This document shows, piece by piece, positions 1-9,202 of a stretch of 64,000 nucleotides of DNA (its first letter is position 1; each line of letters starts with the position of its first letter). The DNA is from Alphaproteobacteria bacterium PA2. Its GTDB lineage: Bacteria; Pseudomonadota; Alphaproteobacteria; Caulobacterales; Caulobacteraceae. Both the position numbers and the translations under genes were made by a program. The DNA is taken from positions 1,261,943 to 1,325,942 of the forward strand of contig NKIZ01000001.1 in NCBI GenBank assembly GCA_002256425.1, in the 5' to 3' direction. Under the pieces are notes generated by a model, which worked only from the letters and a program-made list of their open reading frames with translations, had not been told where the DNA came from and searched no databases.

Positions 1-984
1 GAACCTGAACCGGCCGGCATTGAGCGGAATGGCCGGGCCGGTCTTTGTTTCTGCCGCGCCCTGCATTCGGTAAACCGTCCCTGAGCCCAGCAGGGTCCAG
101 GACTGCTCGCTGTTCTCCCGCCCGAGAATGCGGACTGGAAGTATGGCGTTCTGTCCGGCCAGGGTCAGTTGCAGTGCTGTCACGGGTGTTGCGAACGGCA
201 GACCGAATTCCAGGACGTGGGATCCTGTCAGCTTCGCGCCGGTGATCTCGGCACGGTTGACCTTTGCTGCCGCTGACCGCTCAGTGGTCAGGCTGGCGCC
301 TCGGACGGTGACCGGCGCCAGGAGCCTGGTGGACGATCCCCAGGTAACCCGCAGATACCTTCCTTTTACAGAGACCCGGTCCAGCGGAAGAAAGACCTTT
401 GCAGCATCATCCGGCGACCGGTAGGCGACCACTTCCGTAACTGGCGCCCATCGCGACAGATCCGCGCTGGAGTCCAGGCTGAAGGTCACGGGCTGCTGGG
501 CCGGAATGTCGGCCGACAGGGTGAGGCCGGAGGCGAAATCCGCCACGGCCCGGGTATCCAGCAGGACTCCCAGAACCTCTGTCGTTGCTGAGCCCGGCGC
601 GCCGCTGAGTCCGATGACTCGTGCTTGGCCGCCGTCATCCACACGGAGGCTGACGCCGGTTACGGTCAGGGACCCCGGCGCCCCCAGAACCGGCAAGGGT
701 TTCAGGTCAACCATCCTGCGCTCTGACGGTGATGATTGTAGCGGCAGCAGGGCCATGGGCAGGGCCTGACCCTGGGCGTTGAAGATCCTCAGGTCGGCTT
801 GGTCTGCTTCCTGCAGCCTGACCAGGACCTGGGGAGGCACGCCTATCCTTTGCAGGGGCGCGCCGGCGACCACAGGCAGGGGCGCCCTGTAGGCGTAGGA
901 GGCCTCAAGCGCATCATCAGCCGCCAAAGATGGCGTCGAGACCAGCAGGAGCCCCAGTGCAATTCCCAATCCGTTGGCTTTCAT
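1..984 (-). CDS. DUF3999 family envelope protein, partial
   Basis: The frame is open to the left edge, so only the N-terminal 328 residues are seen. It starts with a clear Sec signal peptide (hydrophobic core GLGIALGLLLVS, likely cleavage near TPSLA), so the protein is exported. The rest looks beta-rich and shows no catalytic motif I recognise. Its ATG overlaps the stop of the preceding DUF2339 gene (ATGA at 981-984), which implies translational coupling. DUF3999 commonly follows DUF2339 in Gram-negative genomes, and this supports the call. The family has no established biochemical role; an envelope module with the DUF2339 membrane protein is an inference. Confidence 0.75.
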   Translation of the reverse strand, partial: MKANGLGIALGLLLVSTPSLAADDALEASYAYRAPLPVVAGAPLQRIGVPPQVLVRLQEADQADLRIFNAQGQALPMALLPLQSSPSERRMVDLKPLPVLGAPGSLTVTGVSLRVDDGGQARVIGLSGAPGSATTEVLGVLLDTRAVADFASGLTLSADIPAQQPVTFSLDSSADLSRWAPVTEVVAYRSPDDAAKVFLPLDRVSVKGRYLRVTWGSSTRLLAPVTVRGASLTTERSAAAKVNRAEITGAKLTGSHVLEFGLPFATPVTALQLTLAGQNAILPVRILGRENSEQSWTLLGSGTVYRMQGAAETKTGPAIPLNAGRFRF

Positions 985-3746
985 TGGACTTGATCCTTGC
1001 TGGAGGCTGCAGGGGGCAGGGGCGCGAAGTAGCCCGTTATCAGCATCAGGACACCGACCGCCATGAAGGTCACCACCCGCTCGCCCCCGCCGGCATTGGC
1101 CAGGTCGATCAACAACAGCTTCACGACGACCAGGGCCAGAAGGCCAGCGCCAACCAGCCACAGACTGCGCTGCAGCCGCCTATGGGCCAGGATCATCAGG
1201 GCCAGGGCCAGGCTGGTCCAGAGGATGGCAAGTCCGGTCTGGACAATGAAGTTCTCAGTCAGGCTTTTCCCGGTCCACGGCACGTCGAGATAGTGATGGG
1301 CGATGCGCAGCCAGACCGTGCTGGCCATCACGAAGGCCATGAGGGCCAAAGCGCCTAGGGCCATGCGGGACCTCAGCCAGGCTGACCCTTCAGCACCCTT
1401 GGCCAGGACTGTCCGACGCCAGAGCACGAGCGCAGCCAGCCCAATACCCAAGGCCAATTCCAGAGGATTGATCAGCGGAACATATGGCAAGGGCGCAGTC
1501 CGGCCGGAATCCAGCAGACTGGCCCCAAGCCCGCCCAGGAATACAAGCACGGCGAGCGGAATGGCCGCGGTCCAGTAATAGGCCTGTCCATGTTGCTTCA
1601 ATGGCCAGATCCCCGAGCCCCGGTTCGCAGTCGCCGTCAGGCCAGCCAGAACCAGGCTGGCGCTGAACAGCATGATGACCCCCGCCCAGGACGTCCCCCA
1701 GAGCTTGGCCTGGTCTATGCCCAGGACGAGGCCGTCAGCCAGCCAGAGGGTCAGCATCCAGAGGCTGCCAATGTGGACTCCCCTCCGCCATCCTGCGCTG
1801 GCCTGATCGTCCCTGTCGCTGGCGTAGAGGGCCGCGAAGTGAGCGCCCAGGGTCACCAGCCATAACAGCAGATCCGGCAGGTAGAGGACATGCTCGCCGG
1901 CTCCCATCTGACGGACCAGGACAAGGACGATCGGCAGGAGCGTCAGTTGGGCTGGCCAGGTGGCCACCCGCCATTTGACCCACCGCCCGAACGCCGCTGC
2001 GAGAACGGCGCTGACCACAAGACCGGTCATGAACAGCACGCGCTGGAGGCCGTCAGAAAGGACAGCGACTGGCAGGCCATCGGCCAGGGGGGCCGGGACC
2101 TGGCGGCCAGCCTCCAGCCCGAGTGCGATCGCCCAGAAGCCGAACCCTGCCAGAAAGGCCGGGGTCGCCAATTTGACCTCGGCGGCGGCATAGGCCCTGG
2201 CGAAGACTGAACCGCTGTGTGGCAGGGGCTTGCGAAGCCACCAGGCCACGGCCAGCAGGGGGCCAGCGATCAGAACCGCGCCCATGAAGGCCGGATTGAG
2301 GAAGGCCAGGGCGGAGGGCTGTGTATCCAGGGTCGACAGGAAAACCATGGCCGCGACGACCATAAGCACCAGACCAAACGCCCGGGGCATCCAGCGCGCC
2401 TGGCGGCTACCGACCCAGAAGGCGCCTGCGCCCTCCAGGGCCCAGGCCGATGAGGTCCATTTGGCGCCCAGGGCAAGGGGAATGGCCAGGGTCAGGAAGC
2501 CCAGGGCGATGGCCAGCAGGCACTCGGCCAGTAGCGGGTTCTGGGCATAACCCTTGCGCCGCGCGAAGAAGACAAGGGCGAGATAGGCCGCGCCAAATCC
2601 AAGGGCGGAATAGGCGCTGCCCATTTCCATGTGACGGACCAGCCCCACCTGCAGGCCGAAGCCGACAAGGGCGGGACCAAAGAGCAGGGTGCTGTCCACA
2701 AAGCTGGTCAGCTTGCCGGCCGTGTTCCGGGCGTAGAGCAGGGCGGCGATGATGTAGTTCAGCACAAAGCCGATCAGGAAGGGCTGGGCCATGGCGTACT
2801 CAGCGGGTTTGTAGCTGAGCGCGCCCCAGGCGGTCGCCACGCCGAAGGTTGCGAAAAAACCCACCAGATTGACCAGCCGCCAGGCCCGGAAGTGGGCGAT
2901 GGCGAGCACGGCCAGATTGAGCACGGCGTAGTAGCTGAACAGGATGAGGCTGTTTCCTGACCCATCGGACAGGAGGATGGGAACCGCAAACCCGCCCACA
3001 AAGGACGCAAGGGCCAGGGTCTGGGCGTTCTGCAGTATGGCCAGGGCGCACCCGAGGGCGCAGACTACGACCATCAGGCCGAACGCCGCCAGTGGCGGGA
3101 TGACGTGGAACAGTCGCGCTCCGGCGAAGAGGGCCAGATAGATCGCCGCAATACCTGTCCCCTGCAGGGCCAGGGCGAAGGCGGGGCGGCTTTCCCGGCG
3201 CGAATAGCCGAAGCCCAGAAGTGCGACGCCTACCAGGGTGACCAGGGCCAGGCGCAGTTCCACCGGGAAGAGATCGTGCTGGGCCGCCCATCGGGCCAGG
3301 AAGGACAGGCCTATGAACAGGATCACCAAGCCGGCGCGGACAATGGTGTTGCCGCCCAGCAGCCATGTCCTGGCCGCCGTAAAGCCGGCGTCAAACGCGC
3401 TTTCCCTTACGGGCGGAGCGGGATGGAATACCAGCGGCTGGCTGCTCTCCTGCAGGACGGGGGCCGCCTCCCGGATCATGGCGGGTGCTGGCTTCGGCGG
3501 TGAGGCGGCAGGTCGGGCGGCAACAGGGGAGGGAGCCGTCTCGCGGGACGCCAGGTCCGGGCCTTGTCGACCCAGGGCGGCCTGTTTTTCTTCCTTCAGT
3601 ATGGCCCGGATTTCGGTCTGGATGGCGGCCCGTAGCCCCAGTCCCGCAGGACCGCCCACAAGGGCTCCGACCAGCAGTCCGGTCACTCCGAAATCGCCGG
3701 CGATCCAGCCGAACAATGCTCCGCAGACAAGGCCAAGCCAGACCAT
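981..3746 (-). CDS. DUF2339 multi-pass membrane protein
   Basis: The product is about 921 residues. After a first hydrophobic hairpin (VWLGLVCGALFGWIAGDFG, then GLLVGALVGG) comes a short charged segment (EIRAILKEEKQAAL) and a Pro/Ala-rich linker to about residue 120. The remainder is an almost continuous run of hydrophobic helices, roughly two dozen. This layout is typical of DUF2339, a large integral inner-membrane family of unknown function. I chose the ATG at 3746 because the protein has its family-like N-terminus there; the frame stays open upstream to 4151, but that stretch reads as Arg/Ser-rich noise. It overlaps DUF3999 by 4 bases and is presumably co-transcribed with it. Confidence 0.85.
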   Translation of the reverse strand: MVWLGLVCGALFGWIAGDFGVTGLLVGALVGGPAGLGLRAAIQTEIRAILKEEKQAALGRQGPDLASRETAPSPVAARPAASPPKPAPAMIREAAPVLQESSQPLVFHPAPPVRESAFDAGFTAARTWLLGGNTIVRAGLVILFIGLSFLARWAAQHDLFPVELRLALVTLVGVALLGFGYSRRESRPAFALALQGTGIAAIYLALFAGARLFHVIPPLAAFGLMVVVCALGCALAILQNAQTLALASFVGGFAVPILLSDGSGNSLILFSYYAVLNLAVLAIAHFRAWRLVNLVGFFATFGVATAWGALSYKPAEYAMAQPFLIGFVLNYIIAALLYARNTAGKLTSFVDSTLLFGPALVGFGLQVGLVRHMEMGSAYSALGFGAAYLALVFFARRKGYAQNPLLAECLLAIALGFLTLAIPLALGAKWTSSAWALEGAGAFWVGSRQARWMPRAFGLVLMVVAAMVFLSTLDTQPSALAFLNPAFMGAVLIAGPLLAVAWWLRKPLPHSGSVFARAYAAAEVKLATPAFLAGFGFWAIALGLEAGRQVPAPLADGLPVAVLSDGLQRVLFMTGLVVSAVLAAAFGRWVKWRVATWPAQLTLLPIVLVLVRQMGAGEHVLYLPDLLLWLVTLGAHFAALYASDRDDQASAGWRRGVHIGSLWMLTLWLADGLVLGIDQAKLWGTSWAGVIMLFSASLVLAGLTATANRGSGIWPLKQHGQAYYWTAAIPLAVLVFLGGLGASLLDSGRTAPLPYVPLINPLELALGIGLAALVLWRRTVLAKGAEGSAWLRSRMALGALALMAFVMASTVWLRIAHHYLDVPWTGKSLTENFIVQTGLAILWTSLALALMILAHRRLQRSLWLVGAGLLALVVVKLLLIDLANAGGGERVVTFMAVGVLMLITGYFAPLPPAASSKDQVQ

Positions 3747-3930
3747 GATTTCGCCACCCCAATTTCTGGGTAACAGGTTAGCCTCGCAACCTGATGCTGA
3801 GAAGTAGGGATACCTCTCCCTCTCCAGCCTCCCGGCAGGGCAAAGGATTCGTGGCGCAATTCGAGGGTTCTTCGTCATTTCCGCGGCCAGCGACGGACGT
3901 TTATGGTCAGCATGACCCAAGGAGGCGCCC

Positions 3931-4161
3931 ATGCTCGCCCTGAGACCAAACTGCGAATGCTGTGACCGGGACCTGCCGCCGGAGAGCCCGGAGGCCCGGA
4001 TCTGCACTTTTGAATGCACCTTTTGCGCCGACTGCGTTGAAACGAAACTTGGCGGAGCCTGTCCCAATTGCGGCGGAAACTTCAGCCCGCGTCCGATCCG
4101 GCCCGCCGCACTTCTGGCCAAGTATCCGGCCTCGACCGAGCGGGTTTTCAAGCCGCGCTAG
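3931..4161 (+). CDS. DUF1272 domain small zinc-binding-type protein
   Basis: A 76-residue protein starting MLALRPNCECCDRDLPPE. It contains spaced cysteine pairs (CECC, CTFECTFCADC, CPNCGG) that look like two zinc-knuckle sites, the hallmark of DUF1272. An AAGGAGG-like sequence lies just upstream of the ATG. The function is unknown; these are small cytosolic proteins, presumably metal-stabilised. It stands alone, divergent from DUF2339, and is followed 37 bases later by a HAD phosphatase gene on the same strand, so the two may share a transcript. Confidence 0.85.
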   Translation: MLALRPNCECCDRDLPPESPEARICTFECTFCADCVETKLGGACPNCGGNFSPRPIRPAALLAKYPASTERVFKPR

Positions 4162-4198
4162 GGCTGCATCCCGGCGCGAACCGCGCTAGGACTGGCCC

Positions 4199-4894
4199 AT
4201 GCTCATCACCACGGTCGGCCTCGACGCCGATGACACCCTTTGGCACAACGAGACCATATTCCGTCTGACCCATGACAGGTTCTGCGGACTTCTGGCCGAT
4301 GTCACGGATCCGGAAACGGCCAAGGCCCGACTGTCAGAGGTCGAGCGCCGCAACCTGAGGCTCTACGGCTATGGGGTGAAGGGCTTCACCCTCTCCATGA
4401 TCGAAACGGCCATGGAGCTGTGCCATGGAGAGGCGCCTGCCTCGGTCATCCGGGAGATCCTAGCGGCGGGTCGGGAAATGCTGAATGAGCCGGTGGAGCC
4501 CCTGCCAGGGGTGGATCTGGCCCTGGCCGAGCTTTCCAATCGGTACCGCCTGGTCCTGATCACCAAGGGTGACCTGCTGCACCAGGAGCAGAAGCTGGCG
4601 GCCTCGGGCCTTGGCGACCTGTTCGCCGCCGTCGAGATTGTCAGCGAAAAGGACACCGACACCTATCGTCGGGTCTTCGAGCGGCATGGCACAGGCGCCG
4701 ACCAGGCTGTCATGTGTGGAAACTCTCCGCGCTCGGACATCCTGCCGGCCCTGGAAGCCGGGGCCTGGGCCGCCCATGTACCCTATGTCCTGACCTGGGA
4801 GCACGAGCTGGTGGACCTGCCCATGGACCATCCCCGGTTCCGGGAACTGGGTTCGATCTCTGAACTGCCGGCCTGGGTCTCAAGCCTGGGCTGA
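4199..4894 (+). CDS. HAD-superfamily hydrolase
   Basis: A 231-residue haloacid-dehalogenase-type hydrolase, probably a small-molecule phosphatase. Motif I is GLDADDTLWHNE near residues 7-18 (nucleophile Asp and acid/base Asp two residues later). Motif II is the Thr in LVLITKGD with the following Lys at about residue 122, and motif IV is in CGNSPRSDILPALEAG (about 177-192). A helical cap separates motifs I and II. The substrate cannot be read from the sequence. It converges with the methyltransferase gene on the other strand, overlapping it by 15 bases at the 3' end. Confidence 0.85.
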   Translation: MLITTVGLDADDTLWHNETIFRLTHDRFCGLLADVTDPETAKARLSEVERRNLRLYGYGVKGFTLSMIETAMELCHGEAPASVIREILAAGREMLNEPVEPLPGVDLALAELSNRYRLVLITKGDLLHQEQKLAASGLGDLFAAVEIVSEKDTDTYRRVFERHGTGADQAVMCGNSPRSDILPALEAGAWAAHVPYVLTWEHELVDLPMDHPRFRELGSISELPAWVSSLG

Positions 4895-5716
4895 GACAAT
4901 CCAGGTGGCTGAGGGCAGCTTGACCCCGTCCGGGCCCTCATGGGGAGCCAGGGCGGCGCGGACGGCCTCAATGACCGCATCGCGCTTGTCAGGATTTTCC
5001 CGCAGCACGGCGCCAAGGGGACCCACCTTCAGGGATGTGGCCAGGGTCTGTTCCAGATCGCCGCTGCCGATCTTCTGATCGTGGGGCGTCAGGGTGACAG
5101 CCGAGAAGCCAGCGGCCTCGAGAATGCCCTTCAGCCGGTCGCCGTCCGCAAAGGCGAAGGGCCCCGGCGCATGGGGGACCGGCGGCGGACCCGGCGGCAG
5201 GAGGTGAGCCACCGCCTGGGCGGGCAGGGACATGAAGACGTTTTCCGCCGGACTGCGCCAGCAGACAAAGGCCAGCCGGCCGCCGGGTTTCAGGGCCTTG
5301 CGGATATTCACAAATGCCGCTGTGGGGTCTGCGAAGAACATGACGCCAAAGCGCGAGAAGACGCCGTCGAAGGATCCGGGCTCGAAGGGGCAGGTCTGGG
5401 CGTCAGCCTCCATGAACCGGGCCTGATCCAGTCCCGCCGCTTTGGCGCGGCCTTCGGCGACAGTCAGCAGGGGGCGGGAAATGTCGAGCCCTTGCGCCAA
5501 TCCTGATGATCCTACCGCCGCAGCCAGGGCCAGGGTGGATTGCCCGGCGCCGCAGCCGATATCCAGGAGTCGTTCCCCTGGCTTTGGCGCCAGGGCCTCT
5601 ATGGCCCTCAGGCCGAGGGGCTCCAATTGCTGGTCCAGGCGCGCCTGCATGGCGGCCCAGGTTTCCCCGGCGCCGGCGTTCCAGTAGGCGATCTGATCGG
5701 CGTTGGCTTGCGTCAT
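4880..5716 (-). CDS. Class I SAM-dependent methyltransferase
   Basis: A 278-residue Rossmann-fold methyltransferase. The SAM-binding motif I is RLLDIGCGAGQSTLALA (about residues 49-65), followed by the acidic residue of GLDIS and the motif around MEADAQTCPF. Motif IV/post-motif is the SFDGVFSRFGVMFFADP region. This pattern is of the UbiE/methyltransferase-11 type with an unknown small-molecule acceptor. The start codon overlaps the stop of the upstream aminopeptidase P gene (ATGA at 5713-5716), so translation is probably coupled, though no functional link is known. Confidence 0.85.
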   Translation of the reverse strand: MTQANADQIAYWNAGAGETWAAMQARLDQQLEPLGLRAIEALAPKPGERLLDIGCGAGQSTLALAAAVGSSGLAQGLDISRPLLTVAEGRAKAAGLDQARFMEADAQTCPFEPGSFDGVFSRFGVMFFADPTAAFVNIRKALKPGGRLAFVCWRSPAENVFMSLPAQAVAHLLPPGPPPVPHAPGPFAFADGDRLKGILEAAGFSAVTLTPHDQKIGSGDLEQTLATSLKVGPLGAVLRENPDKRDAVIEAVRAALAPHEGPDGVKLPSATWIVSAQA

Positions 5717-7542
5717 GGCGCGATCGGGGCGCAGGCCCCCTCCAGCCAGGCGCGCAGGTCGGGTTCAAGGCGCGGACCGACTTCTGCCACCACCCGGGCG
5801 TGATAGGCGTCCAGCTGGTCCCGCTCGTCTTGCCTCAGCAGGTCAACGGCGATCAGGCGCCGGTCGATGGGGGCCAGGGTCAGGGCCCTGAAGCCCAGCA
5901 TCTTCCGCTCGCCGCCCGGGATTTCCTGGGGCTCGGTCACATATTCCAGGTTCTCGATCCGGATGCCGTAGGCGCCTTCCTTGTAATAGCCCGGCTCGTT
6001 GGAGACGATCATGCCGGGGCGCAGGGCCACCAGATTGGGCGCCTTGGCGATCCGGTGCGGGCCTTCATGGACACCCAGATAGACCCCGACCCCGTGGCCG
6101 GTGCCATGGTCATAGTCAAAACCCTGAGCCCAGAGCGCTGTCCGGGCCAGGGCGTCCAGGGCCGAGCCCGTGGTGCCAGGCGGGAACCTGACGGCCGCAA
6201 GGGCCAGGTGCCCCTTCAGCACCAGGGTGAACCGCTCGCACATTTCCCGGCTGGGGGTTCCCATGGCCATGGTGCGGGTGACGTCCGTGGTGCCGTCCAG
6301 ATACTGGGCGCCGGAGTCCACCAGCAGGAGGGAGCCTGGCGTAGTCTTCTTGTTCAGGCGTTCTGTGGGCCGGTAGTGGGGCAGGGCGGCGTTGGAGAGG
6401 GCGCCGGCAATGGTGTCGAAGGAAAGGTCCTTCATGGCGCCGCTCTCGGCCCGGAAGGCCTCCAGACGGGTGACCACCTCGATCTCATCGGGGAAGGTCG
6501 TCTGGGCCTCGGTGTCGATCCAGTGCAGGAATTTGGCCAGTGCCACCCCGTCGCGGATGTGGGCCTCGGTGGTTCCGGCGATCTCCACGGCGTTCTTGCA
6601 GGCCCGGGGCAGGGCGCAGGGATCATCGCCCCGCACCACCTGGGCGCCGGCGGCGCTCAAGGCCTCGAAATACCATGCGGAAGACAGGGCTGGATCCACC
6701 AGAACCCGCTTGCCCTTCAGGGCCGCCAGGGCGGGATCGAGATCAGCTGGGGTCTCCAGGGAGACCTGATTGCCCAGCCAGGCGGGCAGGGCCTCGGTCA
6801 CCTTGGCAGGCTCCATGAATAGGCGCGCCGTCCCGTCCTTGTTCAGCACGGCCTGGCTGATGGGCAGGGGTGAGCGGATCACATCGCCGCCACGGATGTT
6901 GAACAGCCAGGCGATGGAGGCCGGGGCGGTGATGACGGCGGCGTCGGCGCCGAGCTTGGCAAGGGCCGCGCCCACCCGGGCCCGCTTGTCGGCTGAGTCC
7001 TCGCCGGAATAGTCCAGGGGCTGGGGAACCACAGGCGCCATGGGCTGGGCAGGGCGGGCCGCGCCCCAGGCCTGATCCAGGGGGCTGATCTCCACAGGCT
7101 TCAGGACAGCGCCGGACCTGGCGGCGGCGTTTCGGAGGTGGCCCAGGGCGTCGGGGCTGTGCAGGCGGGGATCATAACCCACGACCTGTCCTGCCTTTAC
7201 GGCGGTCTCGATGTAGAGCGGCACCCCGCCCTCCACGAGGTCGCGGATTTCGAAGACCGACTGATCCACCTGGTCGCGGACCTGCAGGGTGTAGCGGCCA
7301 TCAACGAAGACGGCGGCCCTGTCCTTCAGGATGACGGCGGCGCCGGCCGATCCGGTAAAGCCCGTGGCCCAGGCCAGCCGGTCATTGGCCTGCGGCAGGT
7401 ATTCATTCTGGTGCTCGTCCTCATGGGGGACGAGGAAGCCGTCGAGGCCCTGGCTGGCCATGGCCTGACGGATCAGGGGCACGTGCCGGGGGCCAAAGGT
7501 CGGATCTGTGGATTCTGAAAAGGTCTGATGCATGGCGGACAT
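5713..7542 (-). CDS. pepP: Aminopeptidase P family (Xaa-Pro aminopeptidase)
   Basis: A 609-residue M24 metallopeptidase that removes an N-terminal residue preceding proline. Two creatinase-type N-terminal domains (about 1-330) precede the pita-bread catalytic domain. Dimetal ligands are visible: both Asp residues in VDSGAQYLDGTTDVTRTM (about 405-425), His in DHGTGHGVGVYLGVHEG (about 478-495) and Glu in SNEPGYYKEGAYGIRIEN (about 512-530). At about 600 residues it is the long cytosolic, three-domain form. The ATG at 7542 has an AAGG six bases upstream, better than the second Met three codons in. It heads a two-gene unit with the downstream methyltransferase. The symbol is by family only. Confidence 0.88.
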   Translation of the reverse strand: MSAMHQTFSESTDPTFGPRHVPLIRQAMASQGLDGFLVPHEDEHQNEYLPQANDRLAWATGFTGSAGAAVILKDRAAVFVDGRYTLQVRDQVDQSVFEIRDLVEGGVPLYIETAVKAGQVVGYDPRLHSPDALGHLRNAAARSGAVLKPVEISPLDQAWGAARPAQPMAPVVPQPLDYSGEDSADKRARVGAALAKLGADAAVITAPASIAWLFNIRGGDVIRSPLPISQAVLNKDGTARLFMEPAKVTEALPAWLGNQVSLETPADLDPALAALKGKRVLVDPALSSAWYFEALSAAGAQVVRGDDPCALPRACKNAVEIAGTTEAHIRDGVALAKFLHWIDTEAQTTFPDEIEVVTRLEAFRAESGAMKDLSFDTIAGALSNAALPHYRPTERLNKKTTPGSLLLVDSGAQYLDGTTDVTRTMAMGTPSREMCERFTLVLKGHLALAAVRFPPGTTGSALDALARTALWAQGFDYDHGTGHGVGVYLGVHEGPHRIAKAPNLVALRPGMIVSNEPGYYKEGAYGIRIENLEYVTEPQEIPGGERKMLGFRALTLAPIDRRLIAVDLLRQDERDQLDAYHARVVAEVGPRLEPDLRAWLEGACAPIAP

Positions 7543-7775
7543 CTAAGACCTTCGGCGGTGGGCCGCAAAGGGGGCGGTCTTGCCGGATCGCCGATTTTCA
7601 GGCAGTTTTCCCCCATGATCGCGATCGCCGCCCGCGCCTGCTCCAATTCCAACGGTCCCACCGGGATCGTTCGTCGGCGCGCGCCTTAAGGCCCCAGCCA
7701 GACGATCAGATCCCGCCCAACCGGACGGGATCGCTGAAGAAGCCCGTCCGAAATCCCAGAAATCGGAGAGCTTCC

Positions 7776-8342
7776 ATGACTGACCCCAAACCCTGGTTTC
7801 CCATTGAGACCGAACGATTACGCCTGCGGGAATTCCGCCTGGGGGATGAGGCGGATGTGCATGCCTATGCCAGCATTCCAGCAGTCTCCCGCTACATGGT
7901 CTGGGGACCGAATACGGAGGAAGAGACCAGGTTCTTCCTGGGCAAGAGCTTTGAGAGCCAGACCCGTTGGCCACGAACCGATGTCAGCCTTGCCATGGCG
8001 ACGAAGTCCGGGGACAGGGTTATCGGCGCCATCCGCCTGTGGGAGGTGGACACTGAAAACCGCACAGCCGAGATCGGCTACAGCCTGCATCGGGACTTCT
8101 GGCGTCAGGGCCTGACCTTTGAGGCAGCCCGGGCGCTGATCCAGATGGGCTTCGAAACCCTGGGCCTGCACCGCATTGTCGCCACCTGCGATGTCCGCAA
8201 CCGTGGCTCCTGGGGAGTCATGCGCAAGCTTGGCATGCGCCGGGAGGGTCACTTCCGGCGGGACAAACAGGTCAAGGGCGCCTGGCGCGACACCTATGCC
8301 TATGGCCTTCTGGCGGATGAGTGGCGCGCCGCCCAATCATAA
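7776..8342 (+). CDS. GNAT family N-acetyltransferase (RimJ/RimL-like)
   Basis: A 188-residue acetyltransferase with the typical N-terminus IETERLRLREFRLGDEADV and the acetyl-CoA pyrophosphate loop region EIGYSLHRDFWRQGLTFEAA (about 91-110). These are followed by LHRIVATCDVRNRGSWGVMRKLGMRREG (positions about 128-155), the conserved C-terminal strand-helix of the RimJ/RimL group. It likely acetylates a protein N-terminus or a small amine. A GGAGAG ribosome-binding site lies five bases before the ATG. It is followed by two small genes on the same strand. Confidence 0.85.
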   Translation: MTDPKPWFPIETERLRLREFRLGDEADVHAYASIPAVSRYMVWGPNTEEETRFFLGKSFESQTRWPRTDVSLAMATKSGDRVIGAIRLWEVDTENRTAEIGYSLHRDFWRQGLTFEAARALIQMGFETLGLHRIVATCDVRNRGSWGVMRKLGMRREGHFRRDKQVKGAWRDTYAYGLLADEWRAAQS

Positions 8343-8414
8343 TTTCATCCGGATATAAATTGACGGGGGCAGGAAAGGGCGTACAAGCCGCCTCCGTCAG
8401 TTCGGATCAGGATC

Positions 8415-8759
8415 ATGGAAAAGCAGCGCAAGCGCGAAATCACCGAAGCCTACAAGGAGCGCAAGACCCGGCCGGGAATCTTCCGGGTGGACTGCGCGGC
8501 TTCTGGCGCCTGCTGGGTGGGGATCAGCCGCAATCTGGACTCGGCCCAGAACTCTGTCTTCTTCCAGCTGCGGATCGGCGGCCATCGCAACAAGGCCATG
8601 CAGGCCGACTGGGCCACCCACGGCGAGGCGGGCTTTGCCTGTTCCGAGCTCGAGGTGCTCGAGGTCAAGGACGTCAGCCCCTACATCCTTGATCGTTTGC
8701 TGAAGGAACGCCTGGCCCACTGGCGCGGGGTCTTGGGGGCCGGGTCGGTCATAGGCTAG
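8415..8759 (+). CDS. GIY-YIG-like small protein
   Basis: A 114-residue protein. The stretch GIFRVDCAASGACWVGIS (residues about 20-37) corresponds to the GIY ... YIG strands of the GIY-YIG nuclease fold, and GGHRNKAMQADWATHG to the following helix. The canonical tyrosines are replaced (GIF and WVG), so cleavage activity is uncertain. Standalone proteins of this type are common and mostly uncharacterised in Caulobacterales. It lies between a GNAT gene and a DUF3830 gene, all on the plus strand with short gaps. Confidence 0.6.
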   Translation: MEKQRKREITEAYKERKTRPGIFRVDCAASGACWVGISRNLDSAQNSVFFQLRIGGHRNKAMQADWATHGEAGFACSELEVLEVKDVSPYILDRLLKERLAHWRGVLGAGSVIG

Positions 8760-8788
8760 ACTGGGAATTGGTTTCCCAAGGATCATCC

Positions 8789-9202
8789 ATGCCCCATTTG
8801 CGTCTCGCCGCCGGTCCATTTGACTTCACCGGCCGGCTGGAAACTGAAATCGCGCCAAAAACCTGCGCCGCCATCCTCGACCGGCTGCCCTTCGAAACCA
8901 GACTGGTCCACGTGCGCTGGAGCGGGGAGGCGGTCTGGGCGCCGCTGGGGGATCTGGATTTCGGGGTCGAGCCGGAGAACGCCACCAGCTATCCGGCGCC
9001 AGGCCAGATGCTGCTCTATCCGGGCGGGATCAGCGAGACCGAGCTCCTGTTGGCCTATGGCCCCGTCCGGTTCGCCAGCAAGGCTGGTCAGTTGGCGGGC
9101 ACGCCCTTCCTGACTTTGACCTCTGGAATGGAACAGCTGCACGAGCTTGGCCGAATGACCCTCTGGCAGGGAGCGCAGCCTCTTCGACTGTCGGCGATCT
9201 AG
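8789..9202 (+). CDS. DUF3830 family (cyclophilin-like fold) protein
   Basis: A 137-residue protein resembling the DUF3830 family, small barrels related to the cyclophilin-like fold. Visible markers are [20 protein letters not shown] near the N-terminal third and the segment [19 protein letters not shown], then [17 protein letters not shown] placed the start at ATG 8789 because AAGGA lies six bases upstream; a TTG seven codons earlier has no better signal. The function is unknown. The stop overlaps the 3' end of prmA on the opposite strand by four bases. Confidence 0.72.
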   Translation: MPHLRLAAGPFDFTGRLETEIAPKTCAAILDRLPFETRLVHVRWSGEAVWAPLGDLDFGVEPENATSYPAPGQMLLYPGGISETELLLAYGPVRFASKAGQLAGTPFLTLTSGMEQLHELGRMTLWQGAQPLRLSAI

